From: a candidate division KSB1 bacterium
GTDB lineage: Bacteria > Zhuqueibacterota > JdFR-76 > DREG01
Direction of reading: 5' to 3'
Assembly: GCA_022566355.1 (NCBI GenBank)
Contig: JADFJB010000035.1
Coordinates: forward strand, 1 to 36,529
Length of the DNA stretch: 36,529 nt
Shown here: one piece after another, positions 24,181 through 33,612 of the stretch
Layout: each line of letters opens with the position of its first letter
How positions within the stretch are numbered: the stretch's first letter is position 1
Notes under the pieces: model-generated
Told to the model about the DNA's origin: nothing
Database searches by the model: none
Seen by the model: only the letters and a program-made list of their open reading frames with translations
Translations under genes and position numbers: made by a program

Positions 24181-24483
24181 ATGAATATTTATGTGGAAAA
24201 TTTAGCTGATGTGGTCATTGAAAAAGATATCAAAAAACGATTTTTGGAGTTTGGGGATGTAGAATCGGTTAAAATTGTCAAGGATATTATAACCGGAGAT
24301 TCCATGGGTTATGCTTATGTGGATATGCCGGATCATGAAGAAGCAATGAATGCGATCAGCAAATTGAATGGCAGACAATTGAAAAAGCGGAAAATGAAAG
24401 TAAGAGTTTTTAATCCTACCATCGATCGGAGAGGGGGTAGGGCAATGGGGAATATAGGGGCAGGTGGCTTACGGAGATGGTAG
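24181..24483 (+). CDS. RRM-domain RNA-binding protein
   Basis: A 100-residue single-RRM protein. RNP2 is IYVENL (3-8) and RNP1 is SMGYAYVDM (41-49), with the usual aromatic residues Tyr4, Tyr44 and Tyr46; RNP1 ends in Met where Phe/Tyr is common. The RRM is followed by a short basic tail (RRGGRAMGNIGAGGLRRW), like the Gly/Arg tails of cyanobacterial Rbp proteins, which respond to cold. It binds single-stranded RNA, presumably mRNA, in the cytoplasm. No good ribosome-binding site precedes the ATG at 24181, so initiation may be weak or conditional. Targets cannot be inferred. Confidence 0.93.
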   Translation: MNIYVENLADVVIEKDIKKRFLEFGDVESVKIVKDIITGDSMGYAYVDMPDHEEAMNAISKLNGRQLKKRKMKVRVFNPTIDRRGGRAMGNIGAGGLRRW

Positions 24484-24662
24484 TATCTTCTTTGACTTGA
24501 TTTCTTCACTATTCCCTTCAACAATATAATTTTTTCTAAAATTTAAGACTACCTTACACTCAAAACTTTAGCTACAATTAAGTTCAATAGCTTAATTTAG
24601 CTTGCTTCATTAGCCTATGTTTTCTATACTGTTACAGATTTCCTTAACGGATTCCTAAGAAG

Positions 24663-26072
24663 ATGGATACTAATTTAATCTTTATTAACATTGGCTCATT
24701 TGCCGAAGTGATCACCGGCGTTCTCGGTATTGCAATAACCGTTGTTGCTATTATTGTTGAACTTGCCGCAACCCGCTATACGCCCCGAATTAGCGAGTTG
24801 TTCATTCGAGAAAAAAGAAATATAATCATTCTTAGTTTTTATGTTTTGACTTGTGTTTTGGGCATCTGGGTGGCTATTCTAAAACATGATCCATCTGCAG
24901 TCTGGGTTAAGATACTGGCATGGATTTATTTCGGTTTTGTTACCATCAGCTTCCTTTCCATTGTTCCTTTTTTTATCTACATTTTTACATTTTTGCATCC
25001 CAATAGCATCATCAATCGATTGGAAAGCCTCGCCAAAAAACTTATACAACGTGCAAGTAAAAAATCCGGCCATCTGCCAACCTTAAAAAATAGATTAACC
25101 AATACTTTTGAAGAGATCAGTGATATTGCCCTCAATTCGATTGTAAATATGGATCGATCACTTGGTTTAAGATGTGTTTCCTCTCTTGAAAGAATCTTGA
25201 TTTCTTATATGGAAACCAAGGATAAATACCCCCAGGAATGGTTTACAATCGACAGTGACAATTTTTTTGGGTTCTCGGTCCGGTCTATTCAAAAAATTGA
25301 AGAAAACCATACCTGGCTGGAGATGGCTATACTTAAACAATATGAGTTTATTTTCGTACGTGCCGTATCTCAGAATCGGGAGTTGGTTCAAGAAATATCC
25401 AATGATACAAGAGAAATTGCATTGGCTGCCTATCGCTTGAATCTTAAGGAATCTGTAGAGTTGCTAATCATATACTTTAATACCTATTTGCGGATCAGTT
25501 TAAACGCTAAGAACCAGTATGCCATTTTTAATATCTTTGATCAGTATCGTTCTTTTGCCGAAGAGATTATGGAATCCAATGTGGAGATACCTTTACAAAT
25601 TGCAAATTACTTTAAGTATTATGGCCAATCTGCGATGAATATTCTTCCCTTCACAATCGTTATTGCTTCTAACGATCTTCGCTTATTGAATCAAAAAGCC
25701 TATAGAGAAAATTTTTCCCAAAGGGATGAATTGTTAGACATATTTCTGGAATTGGACAAACCACCGGAATCTGAAGCTGAGGAAATCGGTTTCCGCGGTG
25801 TAAGAAAGAGCCAGTCAATTTTAGCTGCTTTTTACCTGGAATTGGAGGAGGAGGAATTGGCGCGGCGAATATATCAAGATATGATTAATGAACCGCTTGA
25901 CCGTATGATGTCCATCTGTGTTGAACTTCTTGAGGTAGAGCAAGAAAGATTTTGGGAAGTAACAGATCGCTGGATAAACTTTGATTATGTTTCTGCTGAA
26001 AGACGAATAAAGCTCATTGAGTTTTTCGGTTGGTTTGAAGCCAGGGGACCTATTGCAAAAGCGAAATCATAA
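24663..26072 (+). CDS. DUF2254-like integral membrane protein
   Basis: A 469-residue protein with an N-terminal membrane domain and a long soluble helical part. TM segments lie near residues 12-35 (EVITGVLGIAITVVAIIVEL), 52-73 and 80-112 (perhaps two helices). The first segment and its continuation ATRYTPRISELFIREKRN resemble DUF2254 proteins, which have a similar TM followed by a (S/T)-x-(F/Y)-(G/T)-PR-type motif; the match is by eye. The remaining 350 residues are helical with many Glu, Leu and Ile, possibly repeat-like (EEEELARRIYQDMI). Function unknown. Its stop overlaps the convergent methyltransferase 3' end by 6 bases. Confidence 0.75.
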   Translation: MDTNLIFINIGSFAEVITGVLGIAITVVAIIVELAATRYTPRISELFIREKRNIIILSFYVLTCVLGIWVAILKHDPSAVWVKILAWIYFGFVTISFLSIVPFFIYIFTFLHPNSIINRLESLAKKLIQRASKKSGHLPTLKNRLTNTFEEISDIALNSIVNMDRSLGLRCVSSLERILISYMETKDKYPQEWFTIDSDNFFGFSVRSIQKIEENHTWLEMAILKQYEFIFVRAVSQNRELVQEISNDTREIALAAYRLNLKESVELLIIYFNTYLRISLNAKNQYAIFNIFDQYRSFAEEIMESNVEIPLQIANYFKYYGQSAMNILPFTIVIASNDLRLLNQKAYRENFSQRDELLDIFLELDKPPESEAEEIGFRGVRKSQSILAAFYLELEEEELARRIYQDMINEPLDRMMSICVELLEVEQERFWEVTDRWINFDYVSAERRIKLIEFFGWFEARGPIAKAKS

Positions 26073-26642
26073 TTTCTGCAATAAATATTGGGACTGCAAT
26101 TTGGTCTTAAATACTTGAACAATAAAAAAACGCTGGGCAGCTATAAGATCGTGGGCCGTTGATCCTGAGATGGGATAGATTCTCTTTCCTGACAAATTAC
26201 GCATCTTGTTTAAAATTTTTGGCGGAGAAAAAGTAACCAACGCATAACCCTCTTTTTTCAGCGTTTTATAAATCTGGTGCAGCAAGACATCCTTTTCGGA
26301 GATGTATTCACTTACACCAATGCATGTGATCAAATCAAAACTATTTTTTTTAAGAGGTAGGGTCGAGACATTACCAACCAGTTTGATATCTGAATTTATT
26401 AATCTTAGTTTTGATAACATTTCGAATGAAAAATCCAATAAAAAGCGATTCGTGAAATCATCAAACAGGTGCAGCGAATCTCCGATTCCTGTTCCTATAT
26501 CAAGTACTTTTTTCAGGGATTTTTGTGGAACGAGTTTAAGTAGTTCAGTCAGTGAATAACATTCTTCTTCAAAAATGTTTTTTGTAAATATGGATTTTCT
26601 AAAAAGGTGGTAAACTTTAGATCTCTGTTTCCAATTCGACAT
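26067..26642 (-). CDS. Class I SAM-dependent methyltransferase
   Basis: A 191-residue enzyme of the UbiE/Methyltransf_11 kind. Motif I is VLDIGTGIGDS (46-56), the acidic segment LLDFSFEML follows, then the VSTLPLKKNSFDLITCIGVSEYI region that packs on the adenine, and a post-motif LKKEGYALVTFSPP strand. The substrate (lipid, quinone, small molecule) cannot be read from sequence. It is the last gene of the minus-strand run starting at tdk, 43 bases after the amidohydrolase, but its link to nucleoside metabolism is uncertain. Confidence 0.87.
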   Translation of the reverse strand: MSNWKQRSKVYHLFRKSIFTKNIFEEECYSLTELLKLVPQKSLKKVLDIGTGIGDSLHLFDDFTNRFLLDFSFEMLSKLRLINSDIKLVGNVSTLPLKKNSFDLITCIGVSEYISEKDVLLHQIYKTLKKEGYALVTFSPPKILNKMRNLSGKRIYPISGSTAHDLIAAQRFFIVQVFKTKLQSQYLLQKL

Positions 26643-26685
26643 AGTTTATATTTTCTACATGAATTTATCCCCATTTTATTCGAAC

Positions 26686-28014
26686 TTAACTTAACTTAAC
26701 TTTTTCAAGTAACATTTTTAACTCTTGCTCAGCCGTAGCTATTGCTTCGTTTTCATTGATGGCCAATAAGTTGCGATTTTCCATAATTATTTTACCATCG
26801 ATTAGAACAGTGCGAACATTCTCAGTTTGAGCGGAGTAGACTAGCTGGTTGAATATATCGCTTCCAGGGATACAGTTAATTGTTTTCAAATCCAAGAGAA
26901 TAATGTCAGCCTTTTTGCCAACTTCCAGGGAACCGATTTGACTTTCCAGATGCATGGTTTTTGCGCCCTGAATGGTTGCCATCTCAACAAGAGTTTTTGC
27001 CGGCATAATTTTAGGGCCATATTTTGGTTTTTGAATCAAACCGGCTAATCGCATTTCGGTAAACATGTTTAAGTTGTTGTTACACGGAGGCCCATCCGTT
27101 CCAATTGAGCATAAAATATTTTCATTTAAATATCTAGGGATATCAGCAATTCCGGAAGCCAGCTTTAAATTTGCCGTTGGGCAATGCAGTACACGTGTAT
27201 CGGTTTCTTTAAGAATTTCGATTTCTTCTTCGTCCAGCCAGATACAATGAGCCAGGCATAAATTTGGTCCAGTCATGCCACATTTATGGTAAAACATCAC
27301 GTTGCCTACATCGAAGCGATCACGGATGAAAGCTACTTCCTGCCGGTTTTCCGATGAATGAGTATGAAGTAAAAAATCTTCGGATTTCGATATTTCACCA
27401 AGTTCTTGTAGAATCTGTTTAGAACAAGAAAGCGCAAATCGAGGAGACAGGTTTATCGTGATTCGACGATCTGCAAAATTATGCCATTGCGTCGTCAACT
27501 CTCTGAAATATTGTAAGCTGTCTGCAGCCGGGCGCAAAAGGTCAGGTGGAACTTCGTCTCCTTCGTCCATAAAAGTAACGCCTACGGATGCCCGTAATCC
27601 ACTCGCGGCGACTTCTTCCAGAATGGCTTCCGTATGATATACACTGCCAAAATCCAGGATTGTAGTGGTTCCGCTTTTGATTAATTCTATGATGCCCAAC
27701 CGCGCAGATGCAGCTAATGAAGCAGGAGTATGAGCAGCTTCAAACGGCCAGATTCTTCTTTTTAGCCAATCTAATAATTGCAGATCGTTGGCATAATTAC
27801 GAAATAAAGTTTGGCATAAATGAGTATGTGTTTGGATAAATCCCGGCATTGCCACCAATCCGGAAGCATCCAGAACTTTTGCAACATCAGAAGTTAAGTT
27901 TTCTCCAATTGCAGCAATTTTATTTTTCTCAACCAGAATATCTCCAGTAGACAGAGAAGTATCATCACTCAAAGATAAAATGGTGGCATTCTTGATTAAA
28001 ACAGAGTCGGCCAA
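26686..28014 (-). CDS. Amidohydrolase, adenosine/5'-deoxyadenosine or S-adenosylhomocysteine deaminase-like
   Basis: A 442-residue metal-dependent hydrolase of the TrzN/MtaD branch. Metal ligands are His63 and His65 (QTHTHLCQT), His219 in LHTHSSE with Glu222 as general acid/base, and Asp307 in SIGTDGPP; His256 in LAHCIWL is the other conserved histidine. Members deaminate adenosine-like nucleosides, 5'-deoxyadenosine, methylthioadenosine, S-adenosylhomocysteine, or guanine and s-triazines. The preceding pnp and nupC genes favour a nucleoside substrate, giving an inosine-type product that PNP could cleave. Start TTG at 28014 is 3 bases after the ftcD stop, so translation is coupled. The enzyme should be cytoplasmic. 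Confidence 0.9.
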   Translation of the reverse strand: MADSVLIKNATILSLSDDTSLSTGDILVEKNKIAAIGENLTSDVAKVLDASGLVAMPGFIQTHTHLCQTLFRNYANDLQLLDWLKRRIWPFEAAHTPASLAASARLGIIELIKSGTTTILDFGSVYHTEAILEEVAASGLRASVGVTFMDEGDEVPPDLLRPAADSLQYFRELTTQWHNFADRRITINLSPRFALSCSKQILQELGEISKSEDFLLHTHSSENRQEVAFIRDRFDVGNVMFYHKCGMTGPNLCLAHCIWLDEEEIEILKETDTRVLHCPTANLKLASGIADIPRYLNENILCSIGTDGPPCNNNLNMFTEMRLAGLIQKPKYGPKIMPAKTLVEMATIQGAKTMHLESQIGSLEVGKKADIILLDLKTINCIPGSDIFNQLVYSAQTENVRTVLIDGKIIMENRNLLAINENEAIATAEQELKMLLEKVKLS

Positions 28015-28017
28015 TTG

Positions 28018-29694
28018 TTAGCTTTCAAGCTTTTTGTTTACTGTTTCTAAAATGTCATTTTTTAATCTCAAAGCTTCGGAAAGAATAACTAAGGCTATAT
28101 CCTGGATATTTTTTTTATAAGAATCATCATTTATATTAGGAAGGTTAATTTTTACATTGAGAAAAGCGCCATTCACTGCCGCGAAGCTCATATGCGCCCC
28201 GACACCGGCATCACTTACTGCATTTGGGTTGCCGGAATTCGCGGCAATTTTGCAAAGTTTCATAACATCCAGAGACAGCTCCATTACTTTGAAGGGAATA
28301 CTGGTTGCATGCTGATTTGCCTCTTCGATGGCTTTATCCCTCATTTTTTGCATTTCAGGCGTCTTTTTGGGGAGACGCCTAGCTTTCATTACATTGTTGA
28401 ATGCATCCGTATCTTGATCAATTGCCTGAACTAACTGACTTTTGAGTGTTTGGCTTTTGACTGCCAGGGGTTCCATGGTTTCCCAAACGTCTGTATAATT
28501 TCTATTCCCATAAGTCAGGTTTGCAACCATAGAGCTTAATCCGGCAGCCAGACTTCCTGCAAGAGCGGATACGCTTCCACCACCAGGCGCTGGTGATTCG
28601 CTAGCTAACTCATTAACGAATTCATGAATTTTTAAACCGGCTAACTCGCCATATTGCGAACGAAAACGATATTCAATAATCTTATTATTTGGCTCGAATT
28701 TTCCCAAGTCATCCAAACCAAGTGATTTGATTGCGATATGAATCAATTCCTCATCTGAGACACCAGTTGATCTGCCTTGTTTTGAAAGATAATATTTTCC
28801 TGCTTCAAGCAGAGCTTGCAAAGGAATAAGTCCAACTATCTCACTTCCTGTTACGCGCAATCCTAATTTTTCGGCTTCTTTACAAGACTCTTCGAAAAGG
28901 ATATGTAGACGAGTGGTTTTAAAATTGATTAAATTATAGGAAATTTGTGCCTGACCATATTCTTCAATGTACCAACCGACTCCCTTAACAGCTTTTAAAC
29001 GGCCTTCCATTCTTAAGGCATTTCCTTCATCATCTCGAACGATTTTCCCTTCATCATCTCTTTTTAAACGGCCTTTTTCACGTAAATTCAGGGCAATTTC
29101 ATTGGCTAATTTTTTCTCTCGTGTATTCAAGTTGACATTGTAGGCAATGAGAAATTCTCTGGCTCCAATAGCTGTTGCACCGGATTTAGTATTAAATTCC
29201 GAATTCCCATAATCCGGTTGCCAATGTGGATCTGTTAGTTTCTCTTGCAGTCCCTCATATTCACCTGCTCTAATGTTAGCCAGGTTTTCCCGATCAGGTT
29301 GTTTGGCTGCCTCCTCATAAAGAAACACCGGAATTCCCAGCTCTTCGCCCACACGATGTCCTAATTCGTTTGCAAGTTTTACACACTCTTTCATCGATAT
29401 ACCGGATACAGGAACAAAAGGGCATACATCGGTGGCCCCCATTCTAGCATGTTCACCGGAGTGTTTGCTCATATCGATTAATTCAGCAGCTTTTTTAATA
29501 GCACGAAAAGCCGCTTGTTTAACAGCCTCCGGGCTACCAATAAATGTTACAACAGTCCGGTTTGTGGCAAATCCGGGATCCACATCCAATAAAACTGCAC
29601 CTTCAGTATCTTCAATCTCCTGGGTGATGGCCTGGATTATATTTTTGTTCCTGCCTTCACTGAAATTTGGTACGCATTCAACAATCTGAGCCAT
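28018..29694 (-). CDS. ftcD: Bifunctional glutamate formimidoyltransferase / formimidoyltetrahydrofolate cyclodeaminase
   Basis: A 558-residue fusion. Residues 1-330 are the formimidoyltransferase: QIVECVPNFSEGRN at the start, His82 in GEHARMGATDVCPF (matching the catalytic His of the mammalian enzyme), and the WYIEEYGQAQISYNLINF strand. A charged insertion (209-230) is common in bacterial forms. Residues 355-558 are the cyclodeaminase with PAPGGGSVSALAGSLAAGL (368-386) and a helical bundle. The enzyme moves the formimino group from formiminoglutamate (or formiminoglycine) to tetrahydrofolate and converts it to 5,10-methenyl-tetrahydrofolate with ammonia release. No histidine-degradation gene is nearby; it sits between pnp and a deaminase, which hints at purine-derived one-carbon recovery. 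Confidence 0.95.
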   Translation of the reverse strand: MAQIVECVPNFSEGRNKNIIQAITQEIEDTEGAVLLDVDPGFATNRTVVTFIGSPEAVKQAAFRAIKKAAELIDMSKHSGEHARMGATDVCPFVPVSGISMKECVKLANELGHRVGEELGIPVFLYEEAAKQPDRENLANIRAGEYEGLQEKLTDPHWQPDYGNSEFNTKSGATAIGAREFLIAYNVNLNTREKKLANEIALNLREKGRLKRDDEGKIVRDDEGNALRMEGRLKAVKGVGWYIEEYGQAQISYNLINFKTTRLHILFEESCKEAEKLGLRVTGSEIVGLIPLQALLEAGKYYLSKQGRSTGVSDEELIHIAIKSLGLDDLGKFEPNNKIIEYRFRSQYGELAGLKIHEFVNELASESPAPGGGSVSALAGSLAAGLSSMVANLTYGNRNYTDVWETMEPLAVKSQTLKSQLVQAIDQDTDAFNNVMKARRLPKKTPEMQKMRDKAIEEANQHATSIPFKVMELSLDVMKLCKIAANSGNPNAVSDAGVGAHMSFAAVNGAFLNVKINLPNINDDSYKKNIQDIALVILSEALRLKNDILETVNKKLES

Positions 29695-29706
29695 TTTTAA
29701 TAAATC

Positions 29707-30540
29707 CTAATTTTCGAGCGAATAATCATAAATGTTCTTAATCACACCTTTGATTAATTTTTGGAATTTATCACTAACTTGTGCTGCAATTTCCGTTACT
29801 TCTGAATGGTCCAATCTATTTTGAGTCATGCCGGTAGCTAGGTTAGTAATACAGGAAATCCCTAACACTTTCATATTGTTTTGATTTGCCACCAGTACCT
29901 CCGGAACAGTTGACATTGTAGCAGCATCTCCGCCAAGCATACGGAGCATTCGTACTTCGGCAGCCGTTTCATACGAAGGACCAAGTCCGTTGATTAATAC
30001 TCCCTTTTGAAGTTGGATACCTAAATCGAGACCTGTTTCTTCCGTCATTTGAATGAGTTCCTGATCATAAGGTTCTGACATATCAACAAATCGTTTGCCG
30101 GGCGGCAAAGGGTCGTTGGATACCAGGGGATTTTTAAAGGAAAAATTAATGTGGTCATTAATTAGCATTAAATCTCCCGGCTGAAACTTTAAGTTTAACC
30201 CACCGGCAGCGTTGGTGATAATCAAGTGAGTTATGCCCAATTCAGCGAGAAGTTGAATTGGGAAAGTCACATCCTGTATGGAGTAGCCTTCGTAAAAATG
30301 AATACGCCCTTTTAACGCTAAAATCTTCCTGTTTTCCAGGTTGCCTACTATCCAGGAGCCTTCGTGTCCTTCAACTGTTGATTTGGGATAAAATGGGATT
30401 TGCAGAGTATCGATAACCAGTTTATCTGAAATATGATCGGAAAATGGACCCAGGCCAGAACCTAAAATAATGGCTAATTTTGGGAAATATTCAACTTGGT
30501 CCGTTAAATACTTAATCGCAGATTCGATTTTGTTTTTCAA
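29707..30540 (-). CDS. Purine nucleoside phosphorylase (trimeric, inosine-guanosine type)
   Basis: A 277-residue PNP that splits inosine or guanosine with phosphate into base and ribose 1-phosphate. The phosphate loop GSGLGPFSD (27-35), HFYEGY around His81 and ITNAAGGL (108-115) are present. In the purine site Glu191 (GPSYETAAEV) and Asn233 (CITNLATG) match human Glu201 and Asn243, which select 6-oxopurines over adenine. The start is TTG at 30540, as no in-frame ATG fits; the upstream nupC stop is 30 bases away. It ends 12 bases before ftcD. With the transporter and the deaminase it forms a purine nucleoside salvage set. Confidence 0.95.
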   Translation of the reverse strand: MKNKIESAIKYLTDQVEYFPKLAIILGSGLGPFSDHISDKLVIDTLQIPFYPKSTVEGHEGSWIVGNLENRKILALKGRIHFYEGYSIQDVTFPIQLLAELGITHLIITNAAGGLNLKFQPGDLMLINDHINFSFKNPLVSNDPLPPGKRFVDMSEPYDQELIQMTEETGLDLGIQLQKGVLINGLGPSYETAAEVRMLRMLGGDAATMSTVPEVLVANQNNMKVLGISCITNLATGMTQNRLDHSEVTEIAAQVSDKFQKLIKGVIKNIYDYSLEN

Positions 30541-30570
30541 AATGCTAAAATTTCTTTCAAAGCAATTTTG

Positions 30571-31809
30571 TTATAGAATAATACCAACGACAGTCGCTGT
30601 TAGCCAGGAAGCCAAGGCGCCGCCAAACATAGCTTTCAGAGCTAATTTTGACAAATCCTTCCTGCGATTAGGAGCCAATGCTCCTATTCCACCGATCTGA
30701 ATTCCAACGGAGGCAAAATTAGCAAAACCACAAAGGGCATAAGATGCGATAATCACTGATTTAGTTTCTAATTGCGGTATCATCTCTTGGAGATGGCCAT
30801 AAGCAATCAATTCGGTCAGGGCAATTTTTTCTCCCATTAATTCTCCAATTAGCAAAACATCCTTTGTTGGGACACCCATAGCAAATGCAAGGGGAGAAAA
30901 AATCCAGCCCATTATTTTTTGAAGGGTTAAATCCACCACTCCAAGGCTTGATCCCACTGCTTCAAGAACAAAATTTGCAGCAGCCACCAAGGCCACGATT
31001 GCGATCAGCATTGCAGCTACATTTGCCGCAAGACGCATTCCGTCATTTGAGCCGCGTGTGATGGCTTCCATTACATTGTCTTCGGTTTTTTCAATGTGTA
31101 GCGTCAAATCACCTTTGGTCGGGGAGTCTTCTGTCTCCGGATAAATGATTTTAGCAATCACTAACGCAGCTGGAGCGCTCATCACGGAAGCTGCCATTAA
31201 GTGTCCGGCAATATTCGGTACACCCGTTAGCATTTTAACATATATGGCCATTACCCCGCCGGCAATGGTTGCAAATCCAACCGTCATAATTGCCATGAGC
31301 TCACTACGGGTCATGGTGTCAAGGAAAGGGCGGATCACCAGTGGGGCTTCTGTTTGTCCGACAAAAATATTGGCCGAAGCTGAAAGTGTTTCCGAACCGC
31401 TGGTATTCATGGTTTTTTGCATAACCTTTGCAATTAATCTCACTACAAATTGCATAATGCCAAAATGATAGAGTATGGTCATGAAGGCTGAAAAGAAGAT
31501 AATTGTCGGCAAAACTTGAAAAGCGAAAAAAAATCCCAGAGATCCTTCATTCCCGGGAGATATGGCCAAAGCGTTAAATATGAATTGAGCGCCCTGGTCG
31601 GAAAAAGATAGTAATTTGCGAATCACTCCATCCAAAAAAAGGAATATAGGTTTTCCAATGGGTGTTTTCAAAATGAACAACGCGAATGAGAGTTGCAATC
31701 CCAATCCCCAAAACACCAACCTGAAATTGATCTGGCTCCGTTTTGCAGACATCAGGTATGCAATTCCCAGGATTCCCGCCACTCCGATAAGACCAACAAA
31801 GCGTTCCAT
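30571..31809 (-). CDS. Concentrative nucleoside transporter (NupC/CNT family)
   Basis: A 412-residue inner-membrane symporter. The CNT hallmark GQTEAPLVIRPFL lies in the middle, followed by MTVGFATIAGGVMAIY, and the C-terminal ALCGFANFASVGIQIGGIGALAP carries the second substrate-binding half. About ten hydrophobic segments are evident, including re-entrant loops. It couples nucleoside uptake to a proton or sodium gradient; substrate preference cannot be read. ATG at 31809 follows AAGGAAGAG. It lies between tdk (47 bases) and pnp (30 bases), so imported nucleosides meet their salvage enzymes. Confidence 0.95.
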   Translation of the reverse strand: MERFVGLIGVAGILGIAYLMSAKRSQINFRLVFWGLGLQLSFALFILKTPIGKPIFLFLDGVIRKLLSFSDQGAQFIFNALAISPGNEGSLGFFFAFQVLPTIIFFSAFMTILYHFGIMQFVVRLIAKVMQKTMNTSGSETLSASANIFVGQTEAPLVIRPFLDTMTRSELMAIMTVGFATIAGGVMAIYVKMLTGVPNIAGHLMAASVMSAPAALVIAKIIYPETEDSPTKGDLTLHIEKTEDNVMEAITRGSNDGMRLAANVAAMLIAIVALVAAANFVLEAVGSSLGVVDLTLQKIMGWIFSPLAFAMGVPTKDVLLIGELMGEKIALTELIAYGHLQEMIPQLETKSVIIASYALCGFANFASVGIQIGGIGALAPNRRKDLSKLALKAMFGGALASWLTATVVGIIL

Positions 31810-31856
31810 AATCTCTTCCTTATTCTAAGATTCTAAGCTCTAGCGCTCAATCGTCT

Positions 31857-32423
31857 TTAATTCTGGTTTTCAGGTGGGACATAGCATTTGCGACATCGCG
31901 CTTCATAAATTTCACTCCCTCCAACAACCACTCTCTCTTCATCATGTGTTTTCCTCTGTGTTCGATTTGCAGGATTGCCGCAAACCATACAAATTGCAAG
32001 AGTTTTGGTTATGTACTCAGCAACAGCCAACAGTTGAGGAATAGGTTCAAAAGGTACTCCTCTAAAGTCCTGATCCAAACCGGCGACAATGACTCGTTTC
32101 CCTTCCGCAGAAAGTTTCTGGCAGATCGGAACTAGCTCTAAGCCGAAAAATTGTGCTTCATCGATTCCAACCACATCAGAATCATTGGCTCTTGTTAAAA
32201 TATCTTCAGCGGTTTTTACAGCAATGGAGGATATTTTTAAATCACTGTGTGATACAATATGATTTTTGCTATAACGATTATCAATTTCAGGCTTGAAAAT
32301 ACTAACTTGTTGGCGGGCAATCTGGCAACGTCGAAGACGGCGGATTAATTCTTCACTTTTGCCACTGTACATACTACCACAAATAACTTCGATCCAACCA
32401 ACATCAGATTGAATTACATTCAT
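31857..32423 (-). CDS. tdk: Thymidine kinase (type II)
   Basis: A 188-residue tetrameric-type kinase that phosphorylates thymidine (and deoxyuridine) with ATP. The P-loop is [11 protein letters not shown] with GSMYSGKS at 16-23, the catalytic Glu88 is in DEAQFF (87-92), and the zinc site is Cys144/Cys147 (CMVC) and Cys176/Cys179 (CRKC). The lasso segment after [10 protein letters not shown] binds the base. ATG at 32423 follows AAGGAATATGA. It is the first gene of the nucleoside-salvage run, and the 280-base gap upstream (32424-32703) should hold the operon promoter. Confidence 0.96.
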   Translation of the reverse strand: MNVIQSDVGWIEVICGSMYSGKSEELIRRLRRCQIARQQVSIFKPEIDNRYSKNHIVSHSDLKISSIAVKTAEDILTRANDSDVVGIDEAQFFGLELVPICQKLSAEGKRVIVAGLDQDFRGVPFEPIPQLLAVAEYITKTLAICMVCGNPANRTQRKTHDEERVVVGGSEIYEARCRKCYVPPENQN

Positions 32424-32703
32424 TCATATTCCTTCATGGTCAATTTATATATTCGTAAAATAAAGATTCAAATATTGCAGAGATGATTTAGACTAGAAAG
32501 TAAAATTTAAACCACCTATTTTTTTGCAAAATTTTACGGAAATTATTTTAAACGCAATATTTTAGCGGTCACTAATATATCTTGTTGACACTAAAAAATC
32601 AATAGAATTGGAAATCACGGAAGGGTATGGTATTAAAATTAAAATTTTTTTTAAAAATTTAGGAAGGATACATTTTAGGACGGATTCTTTCTTGAAACCA
32701 GGT

Positions 32704-33195
32704 TCAGGAAGCAATAGCTTCGACTTGTCTTACTTTTCTTGGTTGAGATAATATTTTGTGTTTTAAGGTAATCGCATCAATAAGAGTTTGAACTTGCAGA
32801 GGTGATGTGACATTATAAAAAATCCACCGAACATTTCTGGCATTTCTACCGTGACGAATTGCTTGTTTCATGTCAGTATCAATCGCATCGGAATTAAGTA
32901 GTTTTAGTTCTTCTTTTTGGGAAATAATGAAAGTCGCGATAACTGCATCTTCGCATGGATGTATATATAAAAGTTTTCGGGAATTAATTTCATAACTCCA
33001 GGTCCATTTCCAGGTGGCTGTGAAGAATTCTTGAGTTTCAATTACATTTTCTAATGATAGCATTGATTTTCTGATTTGGGCGAAGTACTGAGAATAAGGT
33101 TTAGATAATGTTTTTACCGGAGCAGCCGTAGTTGGTTTACTCTCACTATCCCTATACAGTGCTTTATCCCAAAAGCTATTTGCTTGGTGGTTCAT
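32704..33195 (-). CDS. DUF3788-like small protein
   Basis: A 163-residue cytoplasmic protein. The middle (TATWKWTWSYEINSRKLLYIHPCEDAVIATFIIS, residues about 59-92) resembles DUF3788 domains, in which a W-x-W-containing strand is followed by a strand ending in a P-C/R turn and a hydrophobic strand. The end (RNVRWIFYNVTSPLQVQTLIDAITLKHK) fits their C-terminal strand and helix. The first 45 residues are low in conservation and Ser/Thr-rich. Function unknown. Start ATG at 33195 follows TGGAGA. It stands alone with long gaps on both sides. Confidence 0.65.
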   Translation of the reverse strand: MNHQANSFWDKALYRDSESKPTTAAPVKTLSKPYSQYFAQIRKSMLSLENVIETQEFFTATWKWTWSYEINSRKLLYIHPCEDAVIATFIISQKEELKLLNSDAIDTDMKQAIRHGRNARNVRWIFYNVTSPLQVQTLIDAITLKHKILSQPRKVRQVEAIAS

Positions 33196-33612
33196 AAATC
33201 AATCTCCAGTTAAATGATAACGATTTTATTGATTCTTCAACTGTTCATTTTTCAAATGAGTTCCTTGCTAACGAATCAGGATAATCTAATTTTCGTTTTT
33301 ATCTGACAATTTGAATTTTACTAAATGATCAGTTGCAGATTTGGCAACAATACATTTTATATATCGACAGCACTTTAGATAAACTGTAGATAACAATTTG
33401 TATTTGTTTAAAAGGAGCTAAACCGCACGTTCAAAGCGGTAGTGTAAATATTCGAATTCACGACTAATAGAGTTGACTTCAGTTGTTATCTATGATTAAT
33501 AATTGGTATTCTAGGAAGAACGGATTTTGTATTAATTTAATTAGTAATATGTACCGGGATTATGCAAAAGTCAAGTTAAGTATTCGTAACAAATAAGAAA
33601 AGAGTTAGAAAT
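33196..33612. other. Non-coding gap between the DUF3788-like and O-methyltransferase genes
   Basis: About 415 AT-rich bases, no supported frame. The only structure seen is a short hairpin ACCGC (33422-33426) with GCGGT (33436-33440) preceded by AAAAGGAGC; too small to assign a role. Confidence 0.4.
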
